A stretch of DNA of 64,000 bases. Source: Pseudorhodoferax sp. Leaf274. Its GTDB lineage: Bacteria > Pseudomonadota > Gammaproteobacteria > Burkholderiales > Burkholderiaceae_C. Made by a program: the position numbers and the translations under genes. Shown one piece after another: positions 35,497-43,580 of this stretch (its first letter is position 1; the number at the start of each line of letters is the position of its first letter). Location: the NCBI RefSeq assembly GCF_001422445.1, contig NZ_LMNA01000001.1:65116-129115 (forward strand). Reading direction: 5' to 3'. The notes beneath the pieces were generated by a model that saw nothing but the letters and a program-made list of their open reading frames with translations, did no database searches and was not told the DNA's origin.

Positions 35497-35635
35497 CAAA
35501 TTCGTTTTGTGAGTGACTGTTCCCGCAACGGGCTTTGAGAGCAGACCGCCCTACAGGCGAATCTCACCTGCTGCAGACCCATCGGTTCCGAGTCCGCTCC
35601 TTTTGCGCCATCCCGGTGCCGATGTCATCAAGTTG

Positions 35636-35651
35636 GTGCAATTTTCTGCAC
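35636..35651. promoter_or_regulatory. Inverted repeat, possible enhancer or activator site
   Basis: GTGCA-ATTTTC-TGCAC is a dyad roughly 135 bases upstream of the sigma-54-type promoter, a usual distance for an enhancer-binding activator. It resembles, but does not match, the NtrC site. The function is inferred from position only. Confidence 0.35.
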
Positions 35652-35693
35652 TGACATGCGGCATAGCATCTTGCGAGCAATGCGTTTGATGCG

Positions 35694-35703
35694 TTGTTAA
35701 CAA
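35694..35703. promoter_or_regulatory. Second TTGTTAACAA operator
   Basis: An exact repeat of the core of the 35481-35496 palindrome, on the side facing the racemase operon. A third, weaker relative CGTTAACG lies at 35742-35749, just upstream of the sigma-54-type promoter. Confidence 0.6.
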
Positions 35704-35772
35704 TCCAAATCTCTATATTGTCGACATTATTTTCTCTCTGGCGTTAACGAAAAATCCGAATTTGTGCCGACA

Positions 35773-35789
35773 TTGGCACAGTGTTTGCA
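35773..35789 (+). promoter_or_regulatory. Sigma-54 (-24/-12) promoter
   Basis: TTGGCAC-N5-TTGCA with the invariant GG (35775-35776) and GC (35787-35788) separated by exactly 10 bases, the diagnostic RpoN arrangement. It points right toward the racemase gene, leaving an untranslated leader of about 70 bases. It implies that the transport and amide operon needs an enhancer-binding activator, commonly a sign of nitrogen-source control. Confidence 0.75.
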
Positions 35790-35874
35790 CGTGGATCGGC
35801 ATGTCGTCGCACCCCCGCCCCTCCATCAACCCCCACGGCGTAGCTCACGCCGTGCCTTGCTCCACAGGCCGCCC

Positions 35875-36624
35875 ATGAACCGCAAGCCCCGCATCCTGCT
35901 GGTGAACTCCAACACCAGCGCCGCCACCACCGAGCAGGTGGCTCAGGCCGCCCGCGCCCTGGCGCCCGACGCCGAGTTCACGGCCATCGAGAGCCGCTGC
36001 GGCCCGGCCGGCATCGGCGGCCGGGCCGACGTCGTCATTTCGGCGCTCGCCACCTTCGAGGCCGCGCTGGAAGCCGCACCCGGCCACGACGCCGTGGTCG
36101 TGGCCTGCTTCAGCGATCCGGGCATGACTGCGCTGCGCGAGGTGCTGGACATCCCGGTGGTCGGCATCGGCGAATCCGCCTACCTGACGGCCGCCATGCT
36201 GGGCGCGCGCTTCTCGGTGGTCACGCCGGGTCTGCGCGTGGCGCCCATGGTCCACGAGGCCGTGCAGGCCGCCGGCCTGTCCTCGCGCTTCGGCGGCGTC
36301 ACGCTGGTCGACGACAGCGTGATCCTGTCCGAGAACCGGACGCCGCTGCTGGTCGAGGGGGTGGCCCGCGCTGTGGCCACGCAGTCGGCCGAGGTGGTGG
36401 TGCTGGGCGGCGCGGTGTTCGCCGGCCTGGCGCAGGAAGTGGCCGCCGCGTCGCAGATTCCGGTGGTCGGCAGCGTCGAGGCCGCCGTCGTGCAGGCGCT
36501 GGCGCTGTGCCGCCTGCAGGCCGGCCGCGCCACCATCGGCAGCTACTCCAAGCCGCGCCGCAAAACCATGACCGGCGTGGCACCCGTCATCGCCAAGCAC
36601 CTGGCCATCGGAGGCGATGCATGA
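35875..36624 (+). CDS. Asp/Glu/hydantoin racemase-fold enzyme
   Basis: A 249-residue enzyme. The N-terminal ILLVNSNTSAATTEQV is characteristic of the hydantoin/allantoin racemase group, and the first catalytic cysteine is present in VVVACFSDPGM (about residue 81). The second, usually in an LGCAGM-type motif, is replaced: the segment reads VVVLGGAVFAGLAQ. A two-base (two-Cys) racemisation is therefore doubtful; a one-base reaction, decarboxylation or isomerisation is possible. ATG 35875 starts the homology. It is the first gene of the rightward operon and its stop overlaps the ABC ATPase start (ATGA). Confidence 0.85.
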   Translation: MNRKPRILLVNSNTSAATTEQVAQAARALAPDAEFTAIESRCGPAGIGGRADVVISALATFEAALEAAPGHDAVVVACFSDPGMTALREVLDIPVVGIGESAYLTAAMLGARFSVVTPGLRVAPMVHEAVQAAGLSSRFGGVTLVDDSVILSENRTPLLVEGVARAVATQSAEVVVLGGAVFAGLAQEVAAASQIPVVGSVEAAVVQALALCRLQAGRATIGSYSKPRRKTMTGVAPVIAKHLAIGGDA

Positions 36625-37724
36625 ACGCCGCTATGAAGAGCCCGGCCACCGCCGTGGCGCTCGAGGTGCGGCGCGTGCGCCATACCTATGCCGGCGCGCC
36701 GGCCCTCAACAACGTCTCGTTCACCGTGCCGGCCGGCAGCGTGGCGGCCCTGCTGGGCCCCAGTGGCTGCGGCAAGTCGACCATGCTGCGCGTGATCGCC
36801 GGGCTGATCCAGCCCGCCCACGGCAGCGTATGGCTGGGCGGCAAGGACCTGAGCCGCGTGCCGGCGCGCGAACGCCGTATCGGCATGGTGTTCCAGAGCT
36901 ACGCGCTGTTCCCCCACATGTCGGTGCGCGAGAACGTAGCCTACGGCCTGTCCGGGCTGTCGCGCGACGAGCGCCAGGCCCGGGTGACCGAGATGCTGGG
37001 CCTGGTACAGCTCGGCCACCTGGCGGAGCGCATGCCGCGTGAACTGTCGGGCGGCCAGCAGCAGCGCGTAGCCGTGGCCCGCGCGCTGGCCATGCGGCCT
37101 ACCGTGATCCTTCTGGACGAGCCCTTCGCCGCTCTGGACCGCGCGCTGCGCGCCGATCTGCAGGCCGACTTCGTCGCCATGCAGCGCGCGCTGGGCATCA
37201 CGGCCATCCTGGTCACGCACGACCAGGAAGAAGCCCAGGCCGTGGCCGACCAGCTCATCGTCATGAACCGCGGCAGCGTGGAGCAGATCGGCACGCCGGC
37301 CGAGCTGTACGACCAGCCGGCCACGCCTTTCGTCAACGCCTTCATCGGCCAGTCCTCGGTGCTGGCCGGCACGGTGCTGGCGGCCGACGGCGTGGACTGC
37401 AGCATCCGCCTGAAGCTGGGCCCCGAGCTGTCGCTGGCGCGCCCGGAGCGCTTCCTGGCCGGCTCGGCCGTGCAGGTTAGCGTGCGGCCCGAGCATGTGC
37501 GCGTGGTGCCCAGCGTACAGCCCGGCACGCTGCCGGCCACCTGCCTGCAGAGCGTGGTGCAGGGCGCCGACGTGCTGCACCGGCTGGCCCTGGCCGACGG
37601 CACCGTGCTGCTGGCGCGCCAGCCCCGCGGCGCCGCGGCGCCCGATCTGCCGAACGCTCAGGTGCACGCGCTCATCGACACCAGCGCCTGCAGGGTGTTC
37701 CCGGCCGACGCACAGGCCACCTGA
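36621..37724 (+). CDS. ABC transporter ATPase, PotA type
   Basis: A 367-residue ABC ATPase of the spermidine/putrescine and ferric/sulfate importer class. Walker A GPSGCGKST, Q-loop FQSYALFPHMSV, signature LSGGQQQRVAVARAL, Walker B VILLDEPFAALD and the H-loop VTHDQEEA are all intact. The C-terminal TOBE-like domain (about 260-367, with VSVRPEHVRVV) is present. It energises import by the two permeases encoded at 38818 and 39678, with the binding protein at 37775. It is translationally coupled to the racemase gene by a 4-base overlap. Confidence 0.93.
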   Translation: MNAAMKSPATAVALEVRRVRHTYAGAPALNNVSFTVPAGSVAALLGPSGCGKSTMLRVIAGLIQPAHGSVWLGGKDLSRVPARERRIGMVFQSYALFPHMSVRENVAYGLSGLSRDERQARVTEMLGLVQLGHLAERMPRELSGGQQQRVAVARALAMRPTVILLDEPFAALDRALRADLQADFVAMQRALGITAILVTHDQEEAQAVADQLIVMNRGSVEQIGTPAELYDQPATPFVNAFIGQSSVLAGTVLAADGVDCSIRLKLGPELSLARPERFLAGSAVQVSVRPEHVRVVPSVQPGTLPATCLQSVVQGADVLHRLALADGTVLLARQPRGAAAPDLPNAQVHALIDTSACRVFPADAQAT

Positions 37725-37774
37725 GCCCCTTTCATCCTGATCCATCCCCATCCATCAGCCATCCGGAGAGCCTC

Positions 37775-38815
37775 ATGTCCAGCCAATCCACCCTGTCCCG
37801 CCGCCAGTTCACAACCGCGCTTGCCGCCCTGGCCAGCACGCCGCTCATGAGCGGCCGCGCCATGGCCGCCAGCTCGGTCGTCGCCGCCACCTTCCCCAAC
37901 GCATGGGAAGACGCTTACCGCCGCATCGTCACGCCGCTGCTCAAGGCCCAGGGCACCGAGCTCGTGATCGCCCCCGCGCTGGCCCAGGACCAACTGGCCA
38001 AGACCCTGGCCAGTCCGAACCGCCCGCCCTACGACGCGCTGCTGATGTCGCCCGGCCAGACGGCCGAGGCCATCGCCAAGGGGCTGATCCAAAAGATCGA
38101 CCCGAGCAAGCTCAAGAACTGGGACAAGCTCGGCCCGGCCGGCCGCACGGAGTACGGCCCGAACGTCACGGTCGAGGTCAACGGCATCGCCTACAACCCG
38201 ACCAAAGTGCCCAAGCCCACGGGCTACAAGGACCTGTTCGAGAACACGGCCTACGACGGCAAGGTGGCCTGGATCGGCTTCGGCTCGAACACGGCCGCGA
38301 TGACCTGGATCGAAATCGCGCGTCTGTACGGCGGCAGCATCGACAACATGGCGCCGGTGTTCGAGCTGCTGGCCAAGCACCTCAAGAAGATCGGCACGAT
38401 TGCCAGCAGCGGCAGTCAGCAGATGACGCTGTTCCAGCAGGGCGAGGTCGATGTCTTCATGGCCAGCACCAACAACGTCTCGCGCCTGAAGTCGCTGGGC
38501 GTGCCCTGCGAGTTCGTGCACCCGGCCAGCGGCTCGCCGGCCGTGCCCGTGACCATCCACATGGCCAAGAACGCCAAAGACCCCGAGGCCGTCTACCGCT
38601 ACATGGACGCTGCCATCTCGGCCGAGGCGCAGAAGCAGCTCGCGCTGCCACCCACCGAGATGATCCCGACCAACGTGGATGTGCCGCTCACGCCGGGCAT
38701 CAAGGCCTATGTCACAGAGGCGGACATGAAGAAGTTCGTTTACTTCGACTGGGCCAAGATCAACCAGCACCGCGCGGGCTGGACGGCCGAGTTCGACCGC
38801 GTCGTCCGGAAGTGA
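37775..38815 (+). CDS. ABC transporter periplasmic binding protein (PotD/AfuA-like)
   Basis: A 346-residue extracytoplasmic binding protein. The N-terminus LSRRQFTTALAALASTPLMS followed by GRAMA looks like a twin-arginine signal peptide. The mature part has the type-2 binding-protein pattern: YDALLMSPGQTAEAIAKGLI, VEVNGIAYNPTKVPKPTGYKD, KVAWIGFG and PVTIHMAKNAKDPEAVYRYM. It belongs to the polyamine, 2-aminoethylphosphonate or iron-type cluster. The ligand is most likely the small N-containing compound processed by the racemase-fold and asparaginase-like enzymes. Confidence 0.9.
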   Translation: MSSQSTLSRRQFTTALAALASTPLMSGRAMAASSVVAATFPNAWEDAYRRIVTPLLKAQGTELVIAPALAQDQLAKTLASPNRPPYDALLMSPGQTAEAIAKGLIQKIDPSKLKNWDKLGPAGRTEYGPNVTVEVNGIAYNPTKVPKPTGYKDLFENTAYDGKVAWIGFGSNTAAMTWIEIARLYGGSIDNMAPVFELLAKHLKKIGTIASSGSQQMTLFQQGEVDVFMASTNNVSRLKSLGVPCEFVHPASGSPAVPVTIHMAKNAKDPEAVYRYMDAAISAEAQKQLALPPTEMIPTNVDVPLTPGIKAYVTEADMKKFVYFDWAKINQHRAGWTAEFDRVVRK

Positions 38816-38817
38816 CC

Positions 38818-39660
38818 ATGCGCGCGCTCCTCTTTCGCTGGCCGGGCCTGCCCTTCGTCACGCCGCTCGCACTGCTGAGCGGCCTGGCGTTCGCGATCCC
38901 GCTGGGCCTGCTGGTGGCGATGGGCTTCGCAACGGCCGAGGGTACTCCCACGCTGGGCAACTACCTGCGCTTCCTGGGCGACGAGTTCTCGCGCCAGGTG
39001 CTGGTCGACACGCTGCTGCTGGGCCTGTACGTGGTGTTGGGCACCACGCTAGTGGGCCTACCGATTGCGCTGCTGTACTGGCATTGCGGCAAGTGGGGGC
39101 GCAGCGCCATCATCTTCCTGACGCTGCTGCCCATGCTGACCAGCAACGTGGTGCGCACCTTCGCCTGGATCGTGCTGCTGGGCCGGCAGGGGCCGATCAG
39201 CATGGCCGCGGTGGAACTGGGGCTGCTGGAGCGGCCCACCAGCCTGCTGTTCAATCAGCTAGCGCTGGTCGTGGTGCTGTGCCAGATCGAGCTGCCGTTG
39301 CTCGTGCTGCCTGTGATCGCCGCGCTGTCGCGCACCAACCGCTCGTTGGTCGAGGCCGCCGAGACGCTGGGCGCGGGCCGCTGGCGCCAGCTGGCCACGG
39401 TGCTGCTGCCGACCATGGCGCCGGCGGTGCTGGCTGGCTGGGTGCTGGTGTTCGCGGCGGCGACCACCTCGTACGTGACGCAGTCGGTCATCGGCGGTGC
39501 CCGGCTGATCTACGTGCCGCAGTACATCTACCGCGAGGTGGGCGTGCTGTTCCGGTGGCCCAACGCGGCCGCCATCTCCACCGTGCTGCTGCTGGCCACG
39601 GGTGCCGTGATGTTGGGCGTGACCCAGCTCTCGCGCCACCGTCGCCTGGCTGGTACCTGA
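38818..39660 (+). CDS. ABC transporter permease, PotB type
   Basis: A 280-residue inner-membrane permease with six predicted helices and the EAA loop (LVEAAETLGAGRWRQLATVLLP) that contacts the ATPase. It begins 2 bases after the binding-protein stop. It pairs with the second permease at 39678 to form the translocation channel. Confidence 0.92.
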   Translation: MRALLFRWPGLPFVTPLALLSGLAFAIPLGLLVAMGFATAEGTPTLGNYLRFLGDEFSRQVLVDTLLLGLYVVLGTTLVGLPIALLYWHCGKWGRSAIIFLTLLPMLTSNVVRTFAWIVLLGRQGPISMAAVELGLLERPTSLLFNQLALVVVLCQIELPLLVLPVIAALSRTNRSLVEAAETLGAGRWRQLATVLLPTMAPAVLAGWVLVFAAATTSYVTQSVIGGARLIYVPQYIYREVGVLFRWPNAAAISTVLLLATGAVMLGVTQLSRHRRLAGT

Positions 39661-39677
39661 GCCGGAAGGACAAAGTC

Positions 39678-40499
39678 ATGCAGAAACTCCTCGACGCGCT
39701 GCTTGAACGCAGCTACTGGCTGGTGATCGGCACGGTCGGCGTGCTGGCGCTGGTCTTCATGGTGGCGCCGGTGGGCGTGGCGTTGGCCATGTCCTTCACC
39801 GACGGGCAGACGCTGAAGTTCCCGCCCGACAACTACTCGCTGCGCTGGTACCGCAGCCTGCTCGATCCGCTGCAGTCCGCACCGATCCAGGAGGCCGCGC
39901 TGAACTCGCTCAAGATCGCCGGCCTGGCCGTGCTGGGCGCCGTGCTGTTCGCGGTGCCGGCCGCCTTCGGCATGACGCGGCTGGGCAAGCGGCCCGTGGC
40001 GCTGCTGGAGCCGCTGGTGCTGGCGCCGCTGGTGCTGCCCAGCCTGGTCTACGGCCTGGCGGCGCTGCTGGCGGCCGGCAAGGTGGGCCTGGGGCCTTCG
40101 CTGTGGCTGGTGGTGGCCGGTCACATCGTGATCTTCGGGCCGCTCATGTATCGCTCCACGCTGGCGATTGCCCAGCGCATCGACCCGCACCTGGAAGAGG
40201 CCTCAACCATGCTGGGCGTGGCGCGGCTGCCGACCTTCCTGCGCGTGACGCTGCCGCTGCTGCTGCCCGGCGTGCTGGCCGGCGCCTTCCTGGTCTTCAT
40301 GCAGTCGCTGGACAACGTCTCCATCACGCTGTTCCTGGCCGATGCGCGCACCACGGTGCTGCCGCTGCGCATGTTCCAGATGGTCGAGGAATCGCTGGAC
40401 GTGCGCGTGGCTGCGGCCTCCGGCGTGCTGATCGGACTGTCCCTCATCGTCCTGCTGCTGGTACAGCGCCTGGCACCAGTGATGCGCCAAGGCCGCTGA
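39678..40499 (+). CDS. ABC transporter permease, PotC type
   Basis: A 273-residue inner-membrane permease with six predicted helices and the EAA loop (LEEASTMLGVARLPTFLRVTLP). AAGGA lies shortly before the ATG at 39678. It is the second channel subunit of the importer. The C-terminal helix ends in a short basic tail. Confidence 0.92.
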   Translation: MQKLLDALLERSYWLVIGTVGVLALVFMVAPVGVALAMSFTDGQTLKFPPDNYSLRWYRSLLDPLQSAPIQEAALNSLKIAGLAVLGAVLFAVPAAFGMTRLGKRPVALLEPLVLAPLVLPSLVYGLAALLAAGKVGLGPSLWLVVAGHIVIFGPLMYRSTLAIAQRIDPHLEEASTMLGVARLPTFLRVTLPLLLPGVLAGAFLVFMQSLDNVSITLFLADARTTVLPLRMFQMVEESLDVRVAAASGVLIGLSLIVLLLVQRLAPVMRQGR

Positions 40500-40534
40500 C
40501 CCTTCATCCATTTTTGATTCACACGAGAACGCAC

Positions 40535-41536
40535 ATGACAACGAAACCCCAAGTGGCCCTGCTCGGAACGGGCGGCACGATTTCCTCGCTCGGCACTGGC
40601 CGGCTCGACCTGGTGAACTACGGCGACACCGGCAACATCATGCAAGCCGACGAAATCGCCCAGCAGGTGCCGGACATCGCGCTGCACGCCGACGTGCTGC
40701 CGGTGCGGTTCCGCAACATGGCCGCCATCGACATCGGTCCGGCCGACTGGATCGCTCTGGGCCGCAAGCTGCACGAGGTGGCGGACGCGCATCCCGGCCT
40801 GGCCGGCATCGTTGTGACGCACGGAACGGCCAGCCTGGAAGAGACGGCCTACTTCCTGAACCTGTCGCTGTGCCTGGACATTCCGGTCGTGCTGGTCGGC
40901 GCGCAGAGGCCCTTCAGTGCCATCTCCTCGGATGCTCAGCTCAACCTCATCAACGCGGTGCGCGTGGCGGCTGCTCCCGAGTCGCGTGGCCGTGGCGTGC
41001 TGGTGGTGCTGAACGACGAAATCCAGGCCGCGCGCGAGGTCAGCAAGACCGACACCTACCGCCTGCAGTCCTTCCAGTCGCCAGGCCTGGGCGCGCTGGG
41101 CTATGCCGACTCCGACCTCGTGAGCTACTACCGCACGCCGGTGCGCGCCCACACCAGCGCCACTCCGTTCGACGTGCGCAAGATCGACGTGCTGCCGCGC
41201 GTGGACATGGTGGTCTCGCATGTGGGTGCCGACGGCGCGCTGATCGACGCCGCAGTGGCCGCGGGCGCCAAGGGCATCGTGGCGGCTGGCTTCGCGCCGG
41301 GCTGCGGCGCGCCGGGCGAGCGCGCGGCGTTAGCCCGCGCGGTCGAGGCCGGCGTGGTCGTGGTGCAGGCGGCGCGTGCGCACTCGGGCCGCGTCGATGC
41401 GCGCGACCGCGTGCGGGCGGCCGGCTTCGTGGCTGGCGACAACCTGCCGGCGCACAAGGGCCGCATCCTGCTGGCACTGGGCCTCACGCAGACCCAGGAC
41501 GTCGCGACCCTGCAGGACTACTTCCTGAAGTTCTGA
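40535..41536 (+). CDS. Asparaginase-like amidohydrolase
   Basis: A 333-residue cytoplasmic protein of the bacterial L-asparaginase fold without signal peptide. The nucleophile motif LLGTGGTIS is intact. The second motif reads THGTASLEETAYF, so the threonine is kept but the aspartate of the usual HGTDT is alanine. The catalytic lysine is kept in REVSKTDTYR. The segment equivalent to the substrate-binding GSQDM is RNMAAID. These changes argue against plain asparagine and for a different amide or N-acyl substrate. It is in the sigma-54-driven operon after the permeases. Confidence 0.82.
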   Translation: MTTKPQVALLGTGGTISSLGTGRLDLVNYGDTGNIMQADEIAQQVPDIALHADVLPVRFRNMAAIDIGPADWIALGRKLHEVADAHPGLAGIVVTHGTASLEETAYFLNLSLCLDIPVVLVGAQRPFSAISSDAQLNLINAVRVAAAPESRGRGVLVVLNDEIQAAREVSKTDTYRLQSFQSPGLGALGYADSDLVSYYRTPVRAHTSATPFDVRKIDVLPRVDMVVSHVGADGALIDAAVAAGAKGIVAAGFAPGCGAPGERAALARAVEAGVVVVQAARAHSGRVDARDRVRAAGFVAGDNLPAHKGRILLALGLTQTQDVATLQDYFLKF

Positions 41537-41539
41537 CGC

Positions 41540-41557
41540 TGCGGCCGGCCGGCCGCA
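41540..41557. repeat. 18-base GC palindrome
   Basis: TGCGGCCGGCCGGCCGCA, perfect, immediately after the asparaginase-like stop codon. It could form a strong RNA hairpin at the end of the gene, perhaps protecting the upstream mRNA, but no T-run follows directly. Confidence 0.6.
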
Positions 41558-41604
41558 TCCCTTTCACCTGACCGGGCCTGAAGGCCCAGGACCAACGCCC
41601 TTGC

Positions 41605-41667
41605 GCAGGGGTGTGGGCGGGCTGTTGCCTGCCGCAGGCCCCTGCACCCTGATTTGTCACTTTTTTT
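41605..41667 (+). terminator. Hairpin plus T-run between asparaginase-like gene and porin
   Basis: A stem GCAGGGG (41605-41611)/CCCCTGC (41639-41645) with an inner GC-rich stem is followed, 15 bases on, by seven T's at 41661-41667. The distance is long for a standard intrinsic terminator, so it may be leaky and allow reduced read-through into the porin gene 22 bases later. Confidence 0.45.
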
Positions 41668-41688
41668 AAACCTTGCGAGAAGCCCACC

Positions 41689-42720
41689 ATGCACAAGAAC
41701 CTCATCGCCCTGGCCGCCATCCTCTGCTGCAGCGCCGCCTCGGCCCAATCCAGCGTGACGATCTACGGCATCCTGGATGCCTATGTCGGCTCTGTTAAAA
41801 CCCCGGCCGCGAACGGCGAGCACCTGACGCAGACCGTGGTCCGCGGCGGCGGCATCAAGCACAGCCGGCTCGGCTTCAAAGGCACGGAAGACCTGGGCGG
41901 CGGCCTGAAAGCCAACTTCAAGCTGGAGGGCGACTTCGACGCGGCGACGGGCGCCATGCGGCCAAACAACAACTACTACACGGGCGAGACCGGCAGCTCG
42001 CTGTTCAACAACGCGACCTGGGTGGGGTTTTCCGGTGGCTTCGGTGAGGTGCGGATCGGCCGCGCGGTCTCGCCCTTCGACGATGCCAAGGGCATCGGCG
42101 CGGCCGGCTTCAACGCGCGCATCTTCGCGCCGGCGGCCTTCGTCTGGGCCAGCAACGACTACCAGGCCAAGCCGGGCAACTCGGTCTTCTACTACACGCC
42201 CACGTTCTCGGGCCTGTCAGGCAGCGTGATGTACAGCCTGGGCGAGAACAAGACCAGCACCGCGAGCGCGGGCAAGGTGGCCTCGGCCATGCTGTCCTAC
42301 GTGTCCGGCCCGGCGGTGGCCATGCTGTCCTACCAGACCGAGCAACGCCGAGGCGACGAGCCCACGGCCCGCTTCTTCCAGTTCAACGGAACGTACAACC
42401 TCGGCTTCGCGAAGCTGCTGGGTGCCTACGGCCGCCTGGCGGGCAAGTCGGCCAACATCGACAAGACCCAGGAATACCAGCTGGGCGTGGACGTGCCGGT
42501 CGGTGGCCTGCTCACGCTGACGGCCGGCTACGCCTGGTCCAAGGACGACGTGCTGACGGGCAGCGGCGCCAAGCGCGACGGCCTCGGCGTGGCGGCGCTG
42601 TACTACCTGTCCAAGCGCACCAGCCTGTACGGCGGCTTCAACTTTTCCAAGCGAGAAGTCGCGGGTGCGCCGGATGCCAAGACGCGGGTGATCGCGACGG
42701 GCGTGCGGCACACGTTTTGA
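41689..42720 (+). CDS. Gram-negative porin (OmpC/Omp32-like)
   Basis: A 343-residue outer-membrane porin. A signal peptide (MHKNLIALAAILCCSAASAQ) precedes SSVTIYGILDAYVGS, the standard first strand of burkholderial general porins; RLGFKGTEDLGGGLKANFKL and FGEVRIGRAVSPFDD (the latter near loop 3) are also typical. It ends with a C-terminal Phe (GVRHTF), the usual insertion signal. Located at the end of the racemase/ABC/asparaginase operon, it probably lets the substrate cross the outer membrane. Confidence 0.93.
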   Translation: MHKNLIALAAILCCSAASAQSSVTIYGILDAYVGSVKTPAANGEHLTQTVVRGGGIKHSRLGFKGTEDLGGGLKANFKLEGDFDAATGAMRPNNNYYTGETGSSLFNNATWVGFSGGFGEVRIGRAVSPFDDAKGIGAAGFNARIFAPAAFVWASNDYQAKPGNSVFYYTPTFSGLSGSVMYSLGENKTSTASAGKVASAMLSYVSGPAVAMLSYQTEQRRGDEPTARFFQFNGTYNLGFAKLLGAYGRLAGKSANIDKTQEYQLGVDVPVGGLLTLTAGYAWSKDDVLTGSGAKRDGLGVAALYYLSKRTSLYGGFNFSKREVAGAPDAKTRVIATGVRHTF

Positions 42721-43018
42721 TGCGCCGTTGGGCTCTGTCAAAGGGCTCTGAAGCAGTCCCCTGAGCTATCACGACCTATCGCTGCATGTTCGTGGCCACG
42801 CTCGGAGGGACTGCTTCCAACGTACTGTGGACGGTCGAGGCCTTAATGTGAAGGGCGGCTTGTGGCCGGATGCGGAAGTCGATGGTGGGCGCTTCAGTGT
42901 CTGCAACCACCGGCGGAGCAGACACTGACGCACCGCAACTCGGCTTGTTCGCCTCTGCCCGCAAGAGGCGGCACCACAAGGGTACTGCCAACCAAAGAGT
43001 CGCGGCGGACCTCGTCCG
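42721..43018. other. Intergenic stretch between convergent operons
   Basis: About 300 bases between the porin and the convergent CMD-family gene. Neither strand has a frame with known homology. A direct repeat GGGCTCTGTCAAAGGGCTCT is seen at 42730-42749. Possibly decayed mobile DNA, but I see no terminal repeats. Confidence 0.35.
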
Positions 43019-43576
43019 TCAATCTGCTGAGGTAGGAGCCTGGTAGTGGCCTGCAATCTCCACGCCATCGCGTTCGACCTCCACCTCCAAGTTTTCAAGA
43101 ACGCGCGACACCATCATGTAAGTCCCGATGGTCAGAAGCAGCTCGACCAGCGCGCGCGGCGATAGCTCGGCCTGCAGGGAAATGAACAATCCGGCATCGG
43201 CCTTGACCTGCAGCACGACCTGGTCAGTAAAGGCCAAAAGTCGGTCCTCAAGCGTCTCCGCGGTCGCCGGCTCATCCAACCGCAGCGCTTTATCGATGCG
43301 TGCATCGCTCGTGCCGACGTGGCGCGCGAGCCTCAGATGCTGGTGAATCTCATAGTCCGATCGGCAATGCGCGCCCACGCGCAGGATCACCATCTCGCGC
43401 AATTGCGCGTCGAGTTCGCCCTGGGTCAGCAGAGCGCTGGCCAGCTGCATGAAGCCCGGCAGTGCAGTGGGCGCGTGTGCCAGCACGCGGTAGACGTTGT
43501 AAGGCGGCCGGTTGGCCAGCAAGGCTTGCAGCGCAGGCGGCAGTGCAGCGACTTCGAGCGCGGGGATGCGTGGCAT
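43019..43576 (-). CDS. Carboxymuconolactone decarboxylase (CMD/AhpD) family protein
   Basis: A 185-residue, all-helical CMD-fold protein: GELDAQLREMVILRVGAHCR followed by SDYEIHQHLRLARHVG. The AhpD redox motif would be CxxC; here it is Cys71-Arg-Ser-Asp74, so only one cysteine remains. A decarboxylase, dehydratase or peroxide-linked role is open. It is the last gene of the minus-strand acyl-CoA operon, 4 bases beyond the Bug receptor gene. Confidence 0.85.
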   Translation of the reverse strand: MPRIPALEVAALPPALQALLANRPPYNVYRVLAHAPTALPGFMQLASALLTQGELDAQLREMVILRVGAHCRSDYEIHQHLRLARHVGTSDARIDKALRLDEPATAETLEDRLLAFTDQVVLQVKADAGLFISLQAELSPRALVELLLTIGTYMMVSRVLENLEVEVERDGVEIAGHYQAPTSAD

Positions 43577-43580
43577 GGCC

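Noticed and set aside
37903-39660. A 585-codon frame suggesting a binding-protein/permease fusion
   Set aside because: The N-terminal part is a shadow of the binding-protein gene. The permease starts at ATG 38818 after the binding-protein stop.
42721-43018. Possible decayed insertion sequence between porin and CMD gene
   Set aside because: There are no inverted ends, no target duplication and no transposase-like translation; only a short direct repeat was seen.
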